A stretch of DNA of 64,000 bases from Sequoia sempervirens (GCA_007258455.2 VDFB02000003.1:46751889-46815888); one strand, 5' to 3'. Positions 22,588 through 35,470 are shown, counted from the first letter of the stretch. Translations and numbers: made by a program. Notes: generated by a model from the sequence alone, not told the origin.

Positions 22588-25500
22588 TTAAGGGGAGGAG
22601 CTTCCGACCCTCCTGCAACAAAGGCTAAGGAAGAAGGCCCCACAAGGTCTCCTCCACTCGGCTCTCATGGAGCTATGGTCAGCAATTTCGCAAAGATTAC
22701 TGACAAGGCCCAAAACTTCATCCAGAGAGTTAAACATGCACTTCATAGGAGTGTCATTTTTTACCTCAACAAATGGAGAGGGTTGTGCCCGAGATCCACC
22801 ACTAGGCTCACCGAGTGACTCGGGAGAAGTGACAAACTCAGGGGAAGCCAGGGTTGGTTCCATCACTAAGACAGAACAAGCCAACATAGGACCACCCTTT
22901 GGAGAAGTTGGGCTCCTCTTATGCCTCCATTGTTGGAAGGGCCATCCTCCATCTTTTGCTTTGTTGAGGGATGAGAACTCCCCATAAGTGAGGCAAGAGG
23001 CACAGAGGAAGAGGAGGAGGAGAAAACCGCAGTAGACACCACTGAAATATTCGGCATGTCCATGGGTTTCGAGAAAGGTGGGATGTCTGGAAGGGATGTC
23101 AACAAGGGTGGCTCAACTAAAGGAGTGATGAACACCTGCACCTTTTTGGGGTCAGGCACACTCACAATAGGATCTGTAAGCGATACGAGGCTTGGTTTAA
23201 TGGAAGTAGAGGGAAGGAGAGAGGAGGACACAGCAGGAGGCCTTGAAGCAGGGGTGGTCATCTCCCCTTCCTTTCACTGCAAGGTGGCCTACTCAACTAC
23301 GAGATCCTTTCGCTAGTGCTTGCGCTCATGTGCAAGGTGGTTTCTGTGACTTTTCGAGCTAGAGACCGGAGGTTGTGAAGGAGCAGAAGACTCCTGCTCA
23401 TCCATGGGAGTGTCCACCATAGTTGTTTCTAACGGAGGGATAGGCTCCTAAATGGGAGCAGGAGGAGCAGGTTGAGAAACAACGGGGGGAGTCATCTCTA
23501 ATGCCTCGGCAGTGGGCCTCTTCCCGTTTACTACTTTTGGAGCAGAAGTGATAGGAGGCTGCAGAGGTCGATACATAGAGGATTCTCCATAGGGACCTTT
23601 TCCCTTGCCATACAAGTAATACCAAGGTCTAGGTGGTTTGGTAGGGAGATCTGATATCCTAATCTTGGGTTTACGCCAAGAAGGCACCATCGGACTTAGT
23701 GGGTAAAATCCAGGCCTACTCATCCAAAATTCTCCTCTCGAAAGAGGAGTGGGAGAGCCATCCCAAGGATGGGGCAACTTCTCTTTTCCCTTTTGAGAAG
23801 AGGAGGCAACTGGTTGTTGCACTATTAGAAGGGTCAATTTTGGTTGTCCTTTGCCCCTAGTCTTATACTTCACATAATTCTTATAAAGTAGGTTCTTTCT
23901 TGGAGGAAGTGGACCAACCTGGGTGGGCCAAAAGTGATCCAATGAGCATCCCCCACGGGATAGCAAAGGTTGGTACCCAGTGTCATGCACTACGTGCACA
24001 ACACCTTCATGGGAGAACTTTAAGCATTTGTGAATGATAGAGATGATTATATTCATGGAAGCTAGCCAAGGTATGCCTAGCTTCATCCTGAACAAATCTG
24101 AGTTTGGAATGACATTGAAGACTGCGTCTATAGCCCTAGGTCCAACTCGGACGAACAAATTTATCGAGCCATATAGCTTGAGAGATAGACCATCGTGCGT
24201 ACAGATAGTAGACTTTGTTTCTTTGTACTCCCCCTTATGCAATGAGTTAAGCCACAATGTTTCTTCTATAATGGCATTCACTTGACTCGTGGGATCAACT
24301 AAGACCCCTGTCACAATGTTCCCATTGAGGCGAGCGAGAATGTAAAGGGGAGAAGGCTTATTGTTCAAGGGTATATCTTGCAAAGTGAATGTCACGTCTA
24401 GTGAGCTGGTCTTAGGCTACACATAAGGGGTAACTATAACCATGTTAACATATGCTTCAGGCTGAGCAGTAGAATTGAAGGGATTGATAATCATGTTAGC
24501 AGAATGTGATGAAAATGGGTCTGTGTATATTTACAACTCACTATTCACTTTCGCCACCAATTTTTTTTCATTTTGTTTATTCCCATTGAGATGAATGGTA
24601 CCATCCTCAATGTGATCTTGTATCTCGTGATGCAGGCACATACAACGTTTGATATCATGTTCATTGACTCGATGGTACTGATAGAAGGCATTCACATCGT
24701 ACCAACTAGGGTAAGGTTCCTTAAGGGGTTTAGGGTTCTCCAAGGTTATGATCTTATCCTTTAGCAACTTTTGTAGGATGGAAGAATAGGATACATCGTG
24801 AACTTTTTGTTGCATCTGAGGCCATTATCATTCGTAGTGGCTACTACATTCGCAATAGCCTTCTCTTTCCCAGAGATTGATACAATGGACTTCCCTTCTG
24901 AACGGGAGCACAAGAAGGATCCCTTGAACTGAACTACCATATGTCGATACTCCCATAGTGTTGCACACAGATGTGTGAAAGAAGGGTACTTCATAAGGGA
25001 AAACTTCTCCTGCCAAGGTCTTTGTAAGTTCCCTATGAATACCTTATGTACGTCAGAATTGGGCAATGGATACAAGATTTGTGAGAAGAGTGCTTGATAC
25101 TACGCTATGAAATCAGTAATCTTTTCATTATCCCCCTGCTTGCATCGAACAAGATCCAAAAAGGTCATCTTCGGTCCGATGTTGGCTTGGAACTGTCAAA
25201 GAAACTGATTCACAAGTTGGTCAAATGAGAAAATAGAGTTATCTACTAAGGAACAGTACCACTCTAGTGTTGTATCCTTAAGAGATCGAGGGAATAATTT
25301 TTCCATCAACGCATCATGATGGAAGAAATTTGTACATAGAGGATTGAAGGTAGACACATGTGTTTGAGGGTCCCCTTTGCCACCATATTTCTCAAATTTG
25401 GGAATCTCCATTCCTTGTGAGAAGGGAGTACTTAAGATTGCTACCAACAATGGACTATGTCAGAAGAAGGGTTGAAAGATAGGTTGGGCAGAGGCTTGGA

Positions 25501-26364
25501 AGAGACACGCCAACTAGCTTTGCATCTTTCCCATATTTTAAAGAAGAGTGTTTAGAATAGGGTCATTAGACGACATAGGACCAGTGGGACATCCTCTAGA
25601 ACCACCACCGGAGCCACCTCTGAAACCACCTTGAACATGGCCGTCACCGGAACCACTGCCAATAGGGCCTCCACCAGAGCCACCTCAACTTCCGAAGCCA
25701 CCACCATGGCCTCCACTTGAACCACCTCCGTCAGTGCCACCCCCACCGCTGAGACCACCGCCACTACCAAAGCCTCCAACACTCAACCCGCTGAAATCTC
25801 CATTGCTAGAGGTGACAAGAGGGGTGAAACTAAAACCCAAGGGTATTCTTTTTGCTTTGATAGTTTCAAACCTCTCATAGGTAGAGGGGATGCTAATTGA
25901 CGGGATTGCGCCAGCCATGTATATAGACGTGAGAGGCATCGACACTCCTAACTGTCTCTCATTTTCTTTGAGAGTGGCCCCTTGTATGAAGTTAGGGTTG
26001 TTTGGGGGGTACATGCTTTAGTCAGACTAGAGAGACTAGTCAGAAGTTCTATGCTTGTCTGGTCCTTTCTCACCATATACTTTATTTCACTGATAACCCG
26101 AGCAACCCTAGTCATCTTCAGTTCCTTTTCCAAGTGATTTTCCAAGTCATTCAATCCTTTGCTAAGGGTAGAGATGTATTCTGAAGGAATGTGAATGACC
26201 TTGTGCTCATCTACCAACGATGGTGTAGGAGATGTAGGAGGAGTGGGGACGTGGTTGGTCTCATCGGAGAACCCTCCCTCACCCCTTGACAACTACTCCT
26301 GAGCAGCAAGACCAATGGGGGATCCAGAAAAAAGGCCTGTAGAGAAATAAGAAGTGACCTTCAT
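22588..26364 (-). pseudogene. Gag-protease-like polyprotein of the gag-only element
   Basis: The first ATG after the leader is at 26364. Frame changes occur near 25980, 24790 and 22890, with stops near 26295, 25195, 25080 and 23447. Order: N-terminal segment; Gly-rich low-complexity stretch (25800-25600); Retrotrans_gag domain (25450-24830) with FPRSLKDTTLEWYCSL, SFDQLVNQF and DLVRCKQ; knuckle-like YQYHRVNEHDIKRC (about 24700), which lacks the first Cys; retropepsin-like domain (24395-23960) with VLVDPTS in place of the D-T/S-G triplet; and a long Pro/Ser/Lys-rich tail (23900-22600). Gag would package RNA into particles. The protease fold looks catalytically dead. Copy 1 (1-2358) shares these lesions where it overlaps. 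Confidence 0.88.
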
Positions 26365-26518
26365 CCTTTCCATCAAAAGGTGTCATACACTTCTCCTAAC
26401 AATGTACCCAGAAGTCATGGATTGGGTTGTGATGCTCATAAACCTTCACAACACACAAGAGTACAACGATCACAAGGTACTAGAGAAACTCTTCAACACC
26501 AATGAATGGGCATACGTT

Positions 26519-26538
26519 GGTTCATGTCGGGCTCACCA
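26519..26538 (-). other. Primer-binding site candidate, not initiator Met
   Basis: The minus strand begins TGGTGAGCCCGACATGAACC four bases inside the 5' LTR, where a PBS is expected. It resembles the PBS position of the element at 58555-63717 (TGGTGAACC...). It is not the initiator Met sequence; I could not assign the tRNA. Confidence 0.65.
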
Positions 26539-26542
26539 AAAA

Positions 26543-27813
26543 TGCAAGAGAGGGGGACTGAAATCGTCAAGGCTCCAAGTCATGGAGAGTTGAGAGTGGA
26601 GGGCTGCCCTAACTTACCTCACTCTAAAGGGGTGTTTTGGATAGAGGTCGAGAATGATGAGGACTATAAAGTACTTCAATCACTCTTCTAACCCAAAATC
26701 CAAGTTTAGGCTAGGCGAGCTAGTTTTCAGAGTCAATACTATACCTCAGAAAGCTCTATGTCTGAGGATGAAAGCATAGTTCTGGGATGACAGCATGGCA
26801 CATTGGAATCTCTCAAGCATGTTGGCATCCATACGACCAGAGAACAAAAAGAACAATATAACTACTAGAAAATGAACTAATGACCTAGCTAACTATTCTA
26901 GAATGAGAAAAATAGAACAATAAAGTATGAAAATTACAAACGAAGATGATAAAGTAGATAGATGAAAGTTAGAGTAATGAAAATGATCGCACCAAGGCGC
27001 CAGTTCGCCAGCTAGCTCCAAATGCATGTTCATCTACACACAAGAAAGAGGGGAAAATTGTTGGGGTTGTATAGGGGTTTGCCTTAGTCAAACCCCTGTT
27101 TTGGTGTTTCCACCTCCATGGACAGCCAAATAGCAATGAGAGAGAAATATGTGATAAAGAAGTAGAGAAAGTAGAAGATGCAATAGACACTACAAAATAG
27201 TAAAGTGCTACTCAACAAAATCACAAAGGAGAGGAGTGAAATGTTACCACCTCCACCCAAAATCTCACTAGCCAATGGAGGAGAAAGCGGACTTGGCAAG
27301 GTCACCATAGCCTCGACTATGATGGAAGGAGGTCTCATAAGACTCCAAGCCCACGTTGTTGTGGCTTGCTTCACCCTTGCTATGTGGAGTTGATGGAGTG
27401 TTGTTGTAATGGAGTGCTAAAGTGTTGTTAAAGAGTGAAGAATGCAAAGAGAGTGAAGTTGAGATGCTTGAGAATGCAAAAAGAGATGGAATGAATGAAG
27501 AATGGATGAATTTGAAGGAGAAGAGGGAAGAATCTGCCATATTCAGGGTCGGTTGGTCGAAGAGGGATGTTACAAATCAACCCCAATCAAAAGTGTAACG
27601 CCTCTGCCAACTTCAAATGTAGGAATCCATCAGGGATGTAAGTGCATCGCACGCTCGCCCCCGAAAAATATTCTCTCACTAACACAAGAGGAAGACGCCA
27701 AGTGGAAGGAGGGTAGTAGGGTGATGTGGAATTTCACCTTCAAATTTTATTTTCTAAAGTGAAGGTATGTGAAAGGGGAATTTGCATAAGGGGTGAAAAT
27801 TCGCTCCTATACA
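26543..27813 (-). repeat. TR-GAG-like element, 5' LTR (1271 bp)
   Basis: It opens TGCAAGAGAGGGGGACTG and closes CTCCTATACA. It is the partner of 19781-21070 and is followed directly by CTATT (27814-27818). Confidence 0.93.
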
Positions 27814-27818
27814 CTATT

Positions 27819-28330
27819 GTAATGATATTTTTGCATGTAACCATGATTTCCATTTTAGAAAACTTGTCAACCACAACAAATAGAGTCATTTTAATATTTC
27901 AATGATTTGCAAGCTGCTAAGAAAATCTATATTGATTGACTACCAAGGGTGTTGATGTACCACAAGAGAAGTATAAATCCTAGAGTTTTGTTGATAGTTT
28001 TTCTATACAAGGTATACAATATTTGATGTGGCCCTCAATGTATATGCACATGTGAGGCTAGTAGAAATTTTGTTGAAGTGCAACAAGTATTTTGGTGATA
28101 CCAAAGTTATATGATATTTTGGAATAATCTGCTTCCCACATTAGATATTGTTGATATGCACTAATGGGAACACAAAGGTGTCCTAGCTTGTAAAAAACTT
28201 TATTGACCATGTGAGAATCACCCATGGATGTACCTTGCATGGATATGCTGAATGGATGTGCAAAATCCTTATCTCTTAAGTATAATATTATAATTAAGGA
28301 GTATAATGATCTTCACATAATATATTTTTA
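27819..28330 (-). pseudogene. Ty3/gypsy integrase relic, N-terminal part
   Basis: The minus strand contains an HHCC-type zinc-binding region. It starts with LCVPISAYQQYLMWEA (about 28170-28120) and NFGITKILVALQQNFY (about 28060-28105), then GHIKYCIPC with the Cys pair. A core start follows with an IDF segment at about 27930 and LFVVVDKFSK at about 27860, which matches the first catalytic Asp region of gypsy integrases. It is truncated at 27819 by the inserted element and continues at 19775 after it. Frames shift and stops are present. Homology fades above about 28330, so RT and RNase H are not visible. Confidence 0.8.
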
Positions 28331-31300
28331 ATCACCCTATTGAGTCATCCTACATTTGGCACATCACAAACTCATGGTTGTGCGCTAGTTTGAATCTAAC
28401 CTTTTCATTTTTTCTTCATGTTATTTATTTTTTAGGTTCTTAGTTAGCATGCAGATGATGCAAATAAACCTTTGATGGTGCATGCTAGAACAAGTGGCTT
28501 TAAACACATGTTGTGTGCTTCATATTGCTTTTCTCTTTTGTTGTATTTGTATTTTATTATATGTGTTTTTCAATGGATTTGGATCAAAGCAAACTATGGA
28601 GTGATTAACAACCACATTCACCACATTGATAAATAATAGCTTCTTCTTTTTTTTTGATATTTTTCCTTTTTTATTGCACCATGATTCTTGTGCTCCTCCA
28701 TCATGTCTTGTATTGTCTCATTTCCTTTTTGACTTGGGTTTTTCATTGAGTATGTTTCTTGTGCTACTCCTTTATCATGTCTTCTATTGTCTTTCATTTT
28801 TTCCTCTGTATTTTTTATGTAGCCATGTGTGTCATGCTCATTCATTCTCATCTCTTCTTATGTCATTGTTTATTCATTCTCATTTCACTCTAGTGTACCA
28901 TCTCTTGTGTGTGTCTTTCCATTGGCAATATTGTATTATGTTATCTCACCTAGGGCATCCTTTTATGTTACTTTCCTTTCCTTTATTTGATAAGGTTCAC
29001 TTGGATATTACAGTAAGGTAAAAAAATGTATACTTTCAATCATTTCCTTATGTTTATGTGCCTATTTTGATGTCCATGCATCTAAACATGGATGTAGATT
29101 TTCATAATGTTGATTTTTAAATATGCATGGATGTGAGAAATATACACCAACAAAAATGTGCTTCTTAAGAAAATATCAAATTAATCATAATTTATAAATA
29201 ATTTTTTCCCCTCCATGACCTTCACATAGGCACAAACCAAACTTAAACAACAATTAGGGCTCACTCTACTCCTATCAGTAATATCCAAATATAAGATAAA
29301 AAGCCAAATTTGGCCCAAAATGTCAAGGTGCAAAAAACAAGGTAAAAAAACCTGACTCTAATATCCAAATTTTGAAAAACATATTTCCAACATGAAACCT
29401 TTCTACCAACAAAAATATAAACAATTTTCATAGCCTAAATTTTAAATTTCATAAATTCACATTTCAAGCACCAAGCACTATTCACATCCACCATTGATGA
29501 AAGATTAGACATTTTTTAAAATACAAAACTCAGTGTTTCTAAAATCTAATAATACCCTTATGGGCCAAATATGCACAACAATGTACTTTTCCAATCACAT
29601 AAGATTTTGGATAGATTTTCTCATAATTTTGGTGTAAAAGGGATAATTATCAAGAAAATTAAAACATTAAATTATTAAATAGATTTCAAATTTTAACAAT
29701 TTTCCATACATCTTTAATCCTTCCAAAAGATATCATATGAAATGACATAAGGTGGGCACAACCAAAGAAAATAAAACAAATTAGAAAGCTTGAATTCAAA
29801 AGATAGATGTACCTCCAATCCAATCACACACAAAAGGGTTATTTCTTCTTGATGTGTAATGATTTGAATAAAGAGAAAGGGGGTTTGAATGAAGGTATTT
29901 TTCCCTTTTTAATGTTGTATGCCCAAAATACATATAAGAAAGGGCCTTTGACTAAAGGTAACTTTGAAAGAAAGGCCTTTTCATTCTAATAGTATTTGTT
30001 TGAAGGCCCTTCATACAAGGGTCCTTAGTTGAACCTTCAACTCCAACTCACTTTATTTTCAACAAAAAAATATGATTTGAGGTAAGATTTCAACAATCAA
30101 ATGAAGTCACCACAACATGACATTTTGCACGATCATAGCCTTCAAAGTAAGCTTTTTGAAAAGTATAATTTATAATATAATTTATTTTATTATTATATTT
30201 ACTTTTCATTTTCTATTGAACATAGTTTTTTACTTAGCATTAAGGTCTTTGTTTAATACACATGGAAATATACAAAAAAGTAACAAAATCTAAAAAACAT
30301 ATCTACACTCCATGTTGATGTCCTTGATTCAACAAATATAATTTAGATTTACAAATAAAGTTATTTAGATGCAAATAGATTACTCAAAATCAAAATTAAT
30401 CAAAATTAAAATTTTAATAATAAATACAATATGTCACAAAAATACTATCAAAAAAATGCATGTCCTAGTTATTAGCATTAATTATCTATATTAAAGAAAT
30501 TATGAATTGATTTTTTTTAATTATGTTGGATGGAAAAATATCATTCATTGAAAATACTATTGTATAAGAAATAAGTTATTAATAAATATTTAGAAAATAA
30601 CACATTATATTTTAAATTTTAAAAATATATATTTAGAATTTGTACTCAAAATCTCAAAAAATCACTATTTGACATTATCTTCAACTTCTTAATGATTTTC
30701 TCACTATAAGTGACAAAAAGTAAAAATTTGGCTTAAAATGTTGATCCCCTTTTGCACCTTATTGCATTGCTTTCCCCATATAAGGCATCTTATTCAATTC
30801 AAGTTGTCATAATTACATCCTACATTATGTTCTCCTTGGAACCATTTTTATTACATTTGGAAGTATTGTGTTAAGTGCTCTAGTTCCTAGTTGTGCGCCC
30901 TTGCCCCCTATCATGGCTTTATGCCTTTTTTTGGGTTTTTTTCAATAGTTTTAATTCTATAGTACTAGGGACTAAATACATTATCAACCTTTATGTGTTC
31001 ATGTTTTTGGATGCCACATTACGGGGTGCATGCATATCCTAGTGCTTGATATACTTACATGGGTGTTATTGGGCCTCTAAGGGTTGTACTATCATTTTAT
31101 TGCCCATGCTAGGAGTAACATTCTTATTTACTAATATCATCCCCAACCCATGTGCTTACACAATGCATACTTTATAGCCATGGTTATATGCTTATATTGC
31201 CATATGATTAGATGCCTAGACATTTACATGATTATATGCTCACATGCTTAGATTATATTTAATTTTCATGTGATATAATTCCCTCTTTTGACAATGTCTT

Positions 31301-32709
31301 ATATCCTATAAATACAACCAATTGTTGAGGGCATATCTTATCTCTAACATGAAACTATGTTTAGATATGTAGAGGATTACAAGTGCTTATAGAGGCTCAT
31401 CATATGGAGAAAACACACATAGAAGACAAGCATGCATGGCCATATCCTTGTAGGGTTCATTACTTTATATGGACCCTATGGTGATATCCTTTGAGTGTCT
31501 GAATATTTAGTTTACATGCATGTTTTTGAGTGCTACATATTTGAAATGCATAAACGTTATAGGATTCACATGCACATGTCTCAATGTGGGGGGAAAATGT
31601 AATGGTGAATTTGCATATCCATGTTAGTTCTCATTTAGTTTTATTATATCTATTTTGAACAGAGTGCTTTAATATATATAGACATATTAACAAATGACCT
31701 AATCTTGTGCAAAGTTGATTCCTTACCCTAAGTTATCCACCTACCATTTACACATCTTTTTATACACTTAACCATTTATTTATCACTCACAGGTTCACAA
31801 ACCCATACACATTCACCCTATCCTTTATTTATCACTTTCATTTTCATGTTTATCTCTGTGTACATGCTATAAACTATGATCTAGCCCCTTTTTGTCTTGA
31901 GACCAATTCATGGTCATAAGGTTGTCTTGCCCTAATCTAAATTTTTTAATTCAAATTTAGTTGACTTCCCAACTTTTACCCTTCTTGCCTAAAGCTAACC
32001 AAACACAAGTTTGTGCAATATGTTATTATGTCCTTATATTTAAAGGCATTCAACGAATTCATTCTAATCATCTAGTGGCATTCTAAAAGAAATTTAGCAT
32101 TGTACAATTATTCTAGGAACATTTGTATGATTGAAAAGTATTGTTTGTTTATATTGTTCAATTTTAAGGAGGTTGATCAAGGTGTAGAGCCTTCACAACT
32201 TGGTTGTACAACTACCTAACAATTGTTTTTATCAATACCACTAGCCCCTACAAATACCAAGAAGCATTGAAAAGATCAAGGTGTTCCAAAAGAACTATAG
32301 ATAAGTGGTTTGTGAAATACATAGATTGAGTTTGCGATTGCAAGACAAAATCATGATTGTAGAGTTGACCCTAACAATCAAACTTGACCCTAAACACTCC
32401 CAATAAAGTATTTTATTTCCTACACAACATACTAATCTAGATTCAAAACCATATTAATTATAGAAACATATTCAATTATAAAACTAAATATATTTACCTT
32501 TTATTTATATTTTTCTTAATGAATTATACCACTTATAATATTCAACTATCATTTACCCACCTAAACTATCTTATATTTATTAAGATACATTTTTTTAAAT
32601 TAACATATACATATGCATATACATATATATCTCTTTCATAATATAGGGGAGAAGGGTCAATAGTCACGCGGGTTAACTTTGCGAGCATGTAGCGGTTCCA
32701 TGGAATCGT

Positions 32710-32756
<47 letters not shown>

Positions 32757-33690
32757 GGGAGAGGGGTCATTAGTCATGCGGATTAACTTTGGGAGCATGT
32801 AGTGGTTGCATGGAATTGTAGGACCTCCGTTTTCTTTTAGAAATGTGAAGTGGTCACTTACCTATCTATAACTAAGGTTTGGAGGTGTGACTCATCACAC
32901 AACTTGCCACATCAGCATGTCTAGTGAGAAGTGTCCAAAAATTGAATTTTTAAAGGTTCGACTGAAACTTAATCATGGTATCCCTAGTAGTTGAACAAAA
33001 AAATATCATGTGTGGTTGGTAAAATATCATATTTTCATTTAAAATGTAACTTATATGCAACCTAAATGGACCAAATATATGTTGATAACCATAAACCTTT
33101 GTTATTTCTAACTTTTATATCTAACATAAATGAACCAATAATTGGACACAAAAACTATTTGTTATTATAAAAATCACATTATTATTTAAAATACAACTTA
33201 TATCCAACACAAATAGACCAATAGTTGAACACTATTTTTTTTTTAAATCCTTTACATTTGATGCGAAAATACAAGATATTTTATTGTCCTCACCTTTTAT
33301 ATTTATGATACCTAACAAACTATTAATATGAAATAGTCTAATGCATACATTGCTATCCTAATATTTATACACATAAGAATAATATTTTTTCACTATAATA
33401 AGAATATTTTTTAAATGATCACCTTATTTTATAAATGACACACTTATAATAGATAGTTAGTTATGATATTTTATTTGAAACAAAAATTATTTATTTCACT
33501 TATTAATGAATTAATCATTTATAATATATAATATAATAAATATGTGACAAAATTAAACACTAGTACTATAACAACAATTACAACTAGTAACCCCTCTCCT
33601 TCCTAGTGTAATAATTACTCCAAATTTAACCTGTCAATCATCAAAACATCATTGCCCTAATCAACTGTAAAAGAGGCTTCCACGATACCT
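28331..33690. other. Long AT-rich intergenic stretch
   Basis: More than 5 kb without a supported gene. It contains poly-T/pyrimidine-rich DNA (28620-29020) with a diverged duplication of CTTGTGCTNCTCC-ATCATGTCT-type units, homopolymer-rich DNA (30160-30700), a purine run abutting TG at 31586-31599, and the duplicated microsatellite block at 32641-32823. I see nothing coding on either strand. Confidence 0.6.
32641..32823. repeat. Microsatellite (CA)n(TA)n flanked by a 73-bp direct repeat
   Basis: About 17 CA units (32711-32744) run into about five AT units. They are bracketed by two copies of a block starting ATATAGGGGAGA and containing GGTTAACTTTG, GAGCATGTAG and CATGGAAT (32641-32712 and 32751-32823). 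The copies differ at about ten positions. Confidence 0.9.
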
Positions 33691-33694
33691 TAAT

Positions 33695-34080
33695 TTGTTT
33701 GTTTGTCTGCGAGGTTTCGAACCTTGGTCTTCGGGCTCCCAAACCCACTGACGAAGACAATAAATAATACACGCATGATTACCAGTCCTCTTGTACTGTT
33801 AGGGTGCGGCCCAACTTCGGAACAGTGCCGGTCTGAGAAACCCCCATAAATGTTGTATAACTTCTTACCGACCTAGCTAGTCACTGCAGAATAGGAGAGC
33901 ATAAATAGGAGTGCAGCAGGAGACAAAGGGCTCGATTTTCTTCATCAGAGACAAATCTGTGCGGCCGAAGGTTTGTTGGCGGCTTCATCATCAGAGAAAG
34001 ACAATTGTGGGATTCGGCCGTATTTACGGTTTTCGAGGTTCAAGTTTAACGGCGCCAGTTTGACTGGAAGCCTTGCCCTG
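33695..34080 (-). pseudogene. Truncated copy of the 127-aa gene: promoter, leader and first codons
   Basis: It is homologous to 39140-39520 in the same orientation. From ATG at 33776 it reads MRVLFIVFVSGFGSPKTK and a few more residues matching the N-terminus of the gene at 38835-39218; homology stops at about 33700, a few codons before a chance stop. Upstream similarity continues to about 34060, including the CTATTTAT motif (33900-33907) about 125 bp before the ATG. It looks like a partial duplicate that kept its upstream region but lost three quarters of the coding part. It cannot encode the full product. Confidence 0.75.
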
Positions 34081-35470
34081 GGTCCACAATCTGAATCGTT
34101 TCCCGAGATTTGAATATTTATATAGTGTGTCTTCCTGTGAAAGATCCAGAATGAGAACCTTCACTGTGAACGGAAGGTTATAATGGAAGCTATACATAGA
34201 TTGAAACAAAAGAGTATCCATTACCAAGGGTATATAAATCTATTATAATGGAAATTTTAATTGTGTTCATAAAATAAGATCTTATATTTTGCAAACTTTA
34301 AATCTTTAGGAGTTGCAACATGACAATGCACAAATATCTTCCCAAGTCTACTTAAGATTTTCCAAGTTTAAATCGCCCTTTCAAGTTCAAGAATGTTCTT
34401 CCAATCTTCACAAATTCTTTTCCAACTCAAACATTGCGGTTTTCCTTTCATTCTCTTCTCTAGCTCCCTAAATCCTTTTCCGAAATTTAATAATGAGTTG
34501 ACAAAGAGGAAACCCCTTCCTTTAACCATTGAACATGATTTAATAGATTCAACTCAAATTTACCATCCTCACAATTGATAGATTGACATATGTCCATTCT
34601 CTACATGGTGAGCCAATGAATCCATAAACCAAACTTGAGAATAATAAGATAAATCCAATATATTTATCCATAAACCTAAAACAATCAAATTTATTATCCC
34701 CCTTTCTTACAATAATTATAAATTTTACCAAATTTATTGGCTTCAAAAGGTCAATGAGAATTAGGAGAACAAAAATACTTTTCCTTTCTTGAAGACTATT
34801 GCAACTGAAGAGTGGAATATTTAGAACTGCTAGGAGAAAATGAAGGTTGAGACACTTTGGATTAGAAAGCAAGATAATTTTCACTTCCCAACAACAACAA
34901 CAAAAAAAAGCGAAGATAAAAATTTGTTTACAAAATAATATAATTATAATGCTAGATATGAACTATACTTGAGAAATTAGACACTTTGTAAAAAATAGCT
35001 AAAACATGTTATAAAATGAGAGAAAAATGGTCAAAAAGGTCTATAAATGAAGATTGGACATTGAGAACAAACACATTATTGTCCAAAAATTACCTCACCA
35101 CTACATCAACATTAAAAGTAAACAAAATATTTTTTAAATGTTGAAAAACTCCTTTAAATATAGGAGTTATGTCATCTTTTTTTATCAAGAGAAATGAGAG
35201 TTTAGCTCAACAACCTAGAGCTTAGCTCTTTACATATTGAGCTCCCCATATAATCTCTCAAGCGTTGCACACTAGACCATCTTCCACATGATAGGCAAAT
35301 CAGAACCCATGATCTAAATTATCTAAAGCAACAACCGAAACCAAGTGAACTGATCCCGAGAAACAAAAGTTATATCATCTTAAAAAATTAACTTGCAACA
35401 TTAGAAGGCTCACCATGTGACCAACAATGAAAAGTTATATACAATCCTATATGACCCTAATGAATGAATG
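34081..35470. other. Intergenic, no gene seen
   Basis: AT-rich sequence without supported features between the truncated gene copy and the LINE tail. Confidence 0.55.

Larger units (their letters stand above)
19781..27813 (-). mobile_element. Complete gag-only (TR-GAG-like) non-autonomous LTR retrotransposon (8.03 kb)
   Basis: LTRs at 19781-21070 and 26543-27813 begin TG and end CTCCTATACA. Both flanks carry CTATT (19776-19780 and 27814-27818), a perfect 5-bp target duplication. A PBS candidate lies inside the right LTR and a PPT inside the left LTR, fixing the minus orientation. The 5.47-kb internal region encodes gag and a retropepsin-like domain followed by a Pro-rich tail and 74-bp repeats. 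No reverse transcriptase, RNase H or integrase motif was found in any frame. The element sits inside an older gypsy integrase. Elements with LTRs and gag only are known in plants as TR-GAG; that assignment is by architecture. Confidence 0.93.

Noticed and set aside
22667..24285. Several plus-strand frames across the gag-protease region, repeated at 290-1567
   Set aside because: They are antisense shadows of the minus-strand gag-protease frames and occur in both copies for that reason.
25552..25782. Val/Ala-rich minus-strand frame
   Set aside because: It is the out-of-frame reading of the Gly-rich low-complexity part of gag.
28620..29021. 131-codon plus-strand frame
   Set aside because: Composition is Phe/Leu/Ser/His from pyrimidine-rich low-complexity DNA, there is no domain, and a diverged internal repeat explains the open frame.
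31586..31605. GTGGGGGGAAAA followed by TGTAATGGTG looks like a PPT plus LTR start
   Set aside because: No second LTR copy, no target duplication and no retroelement coding nearby could be found, so it is kept only as a note.
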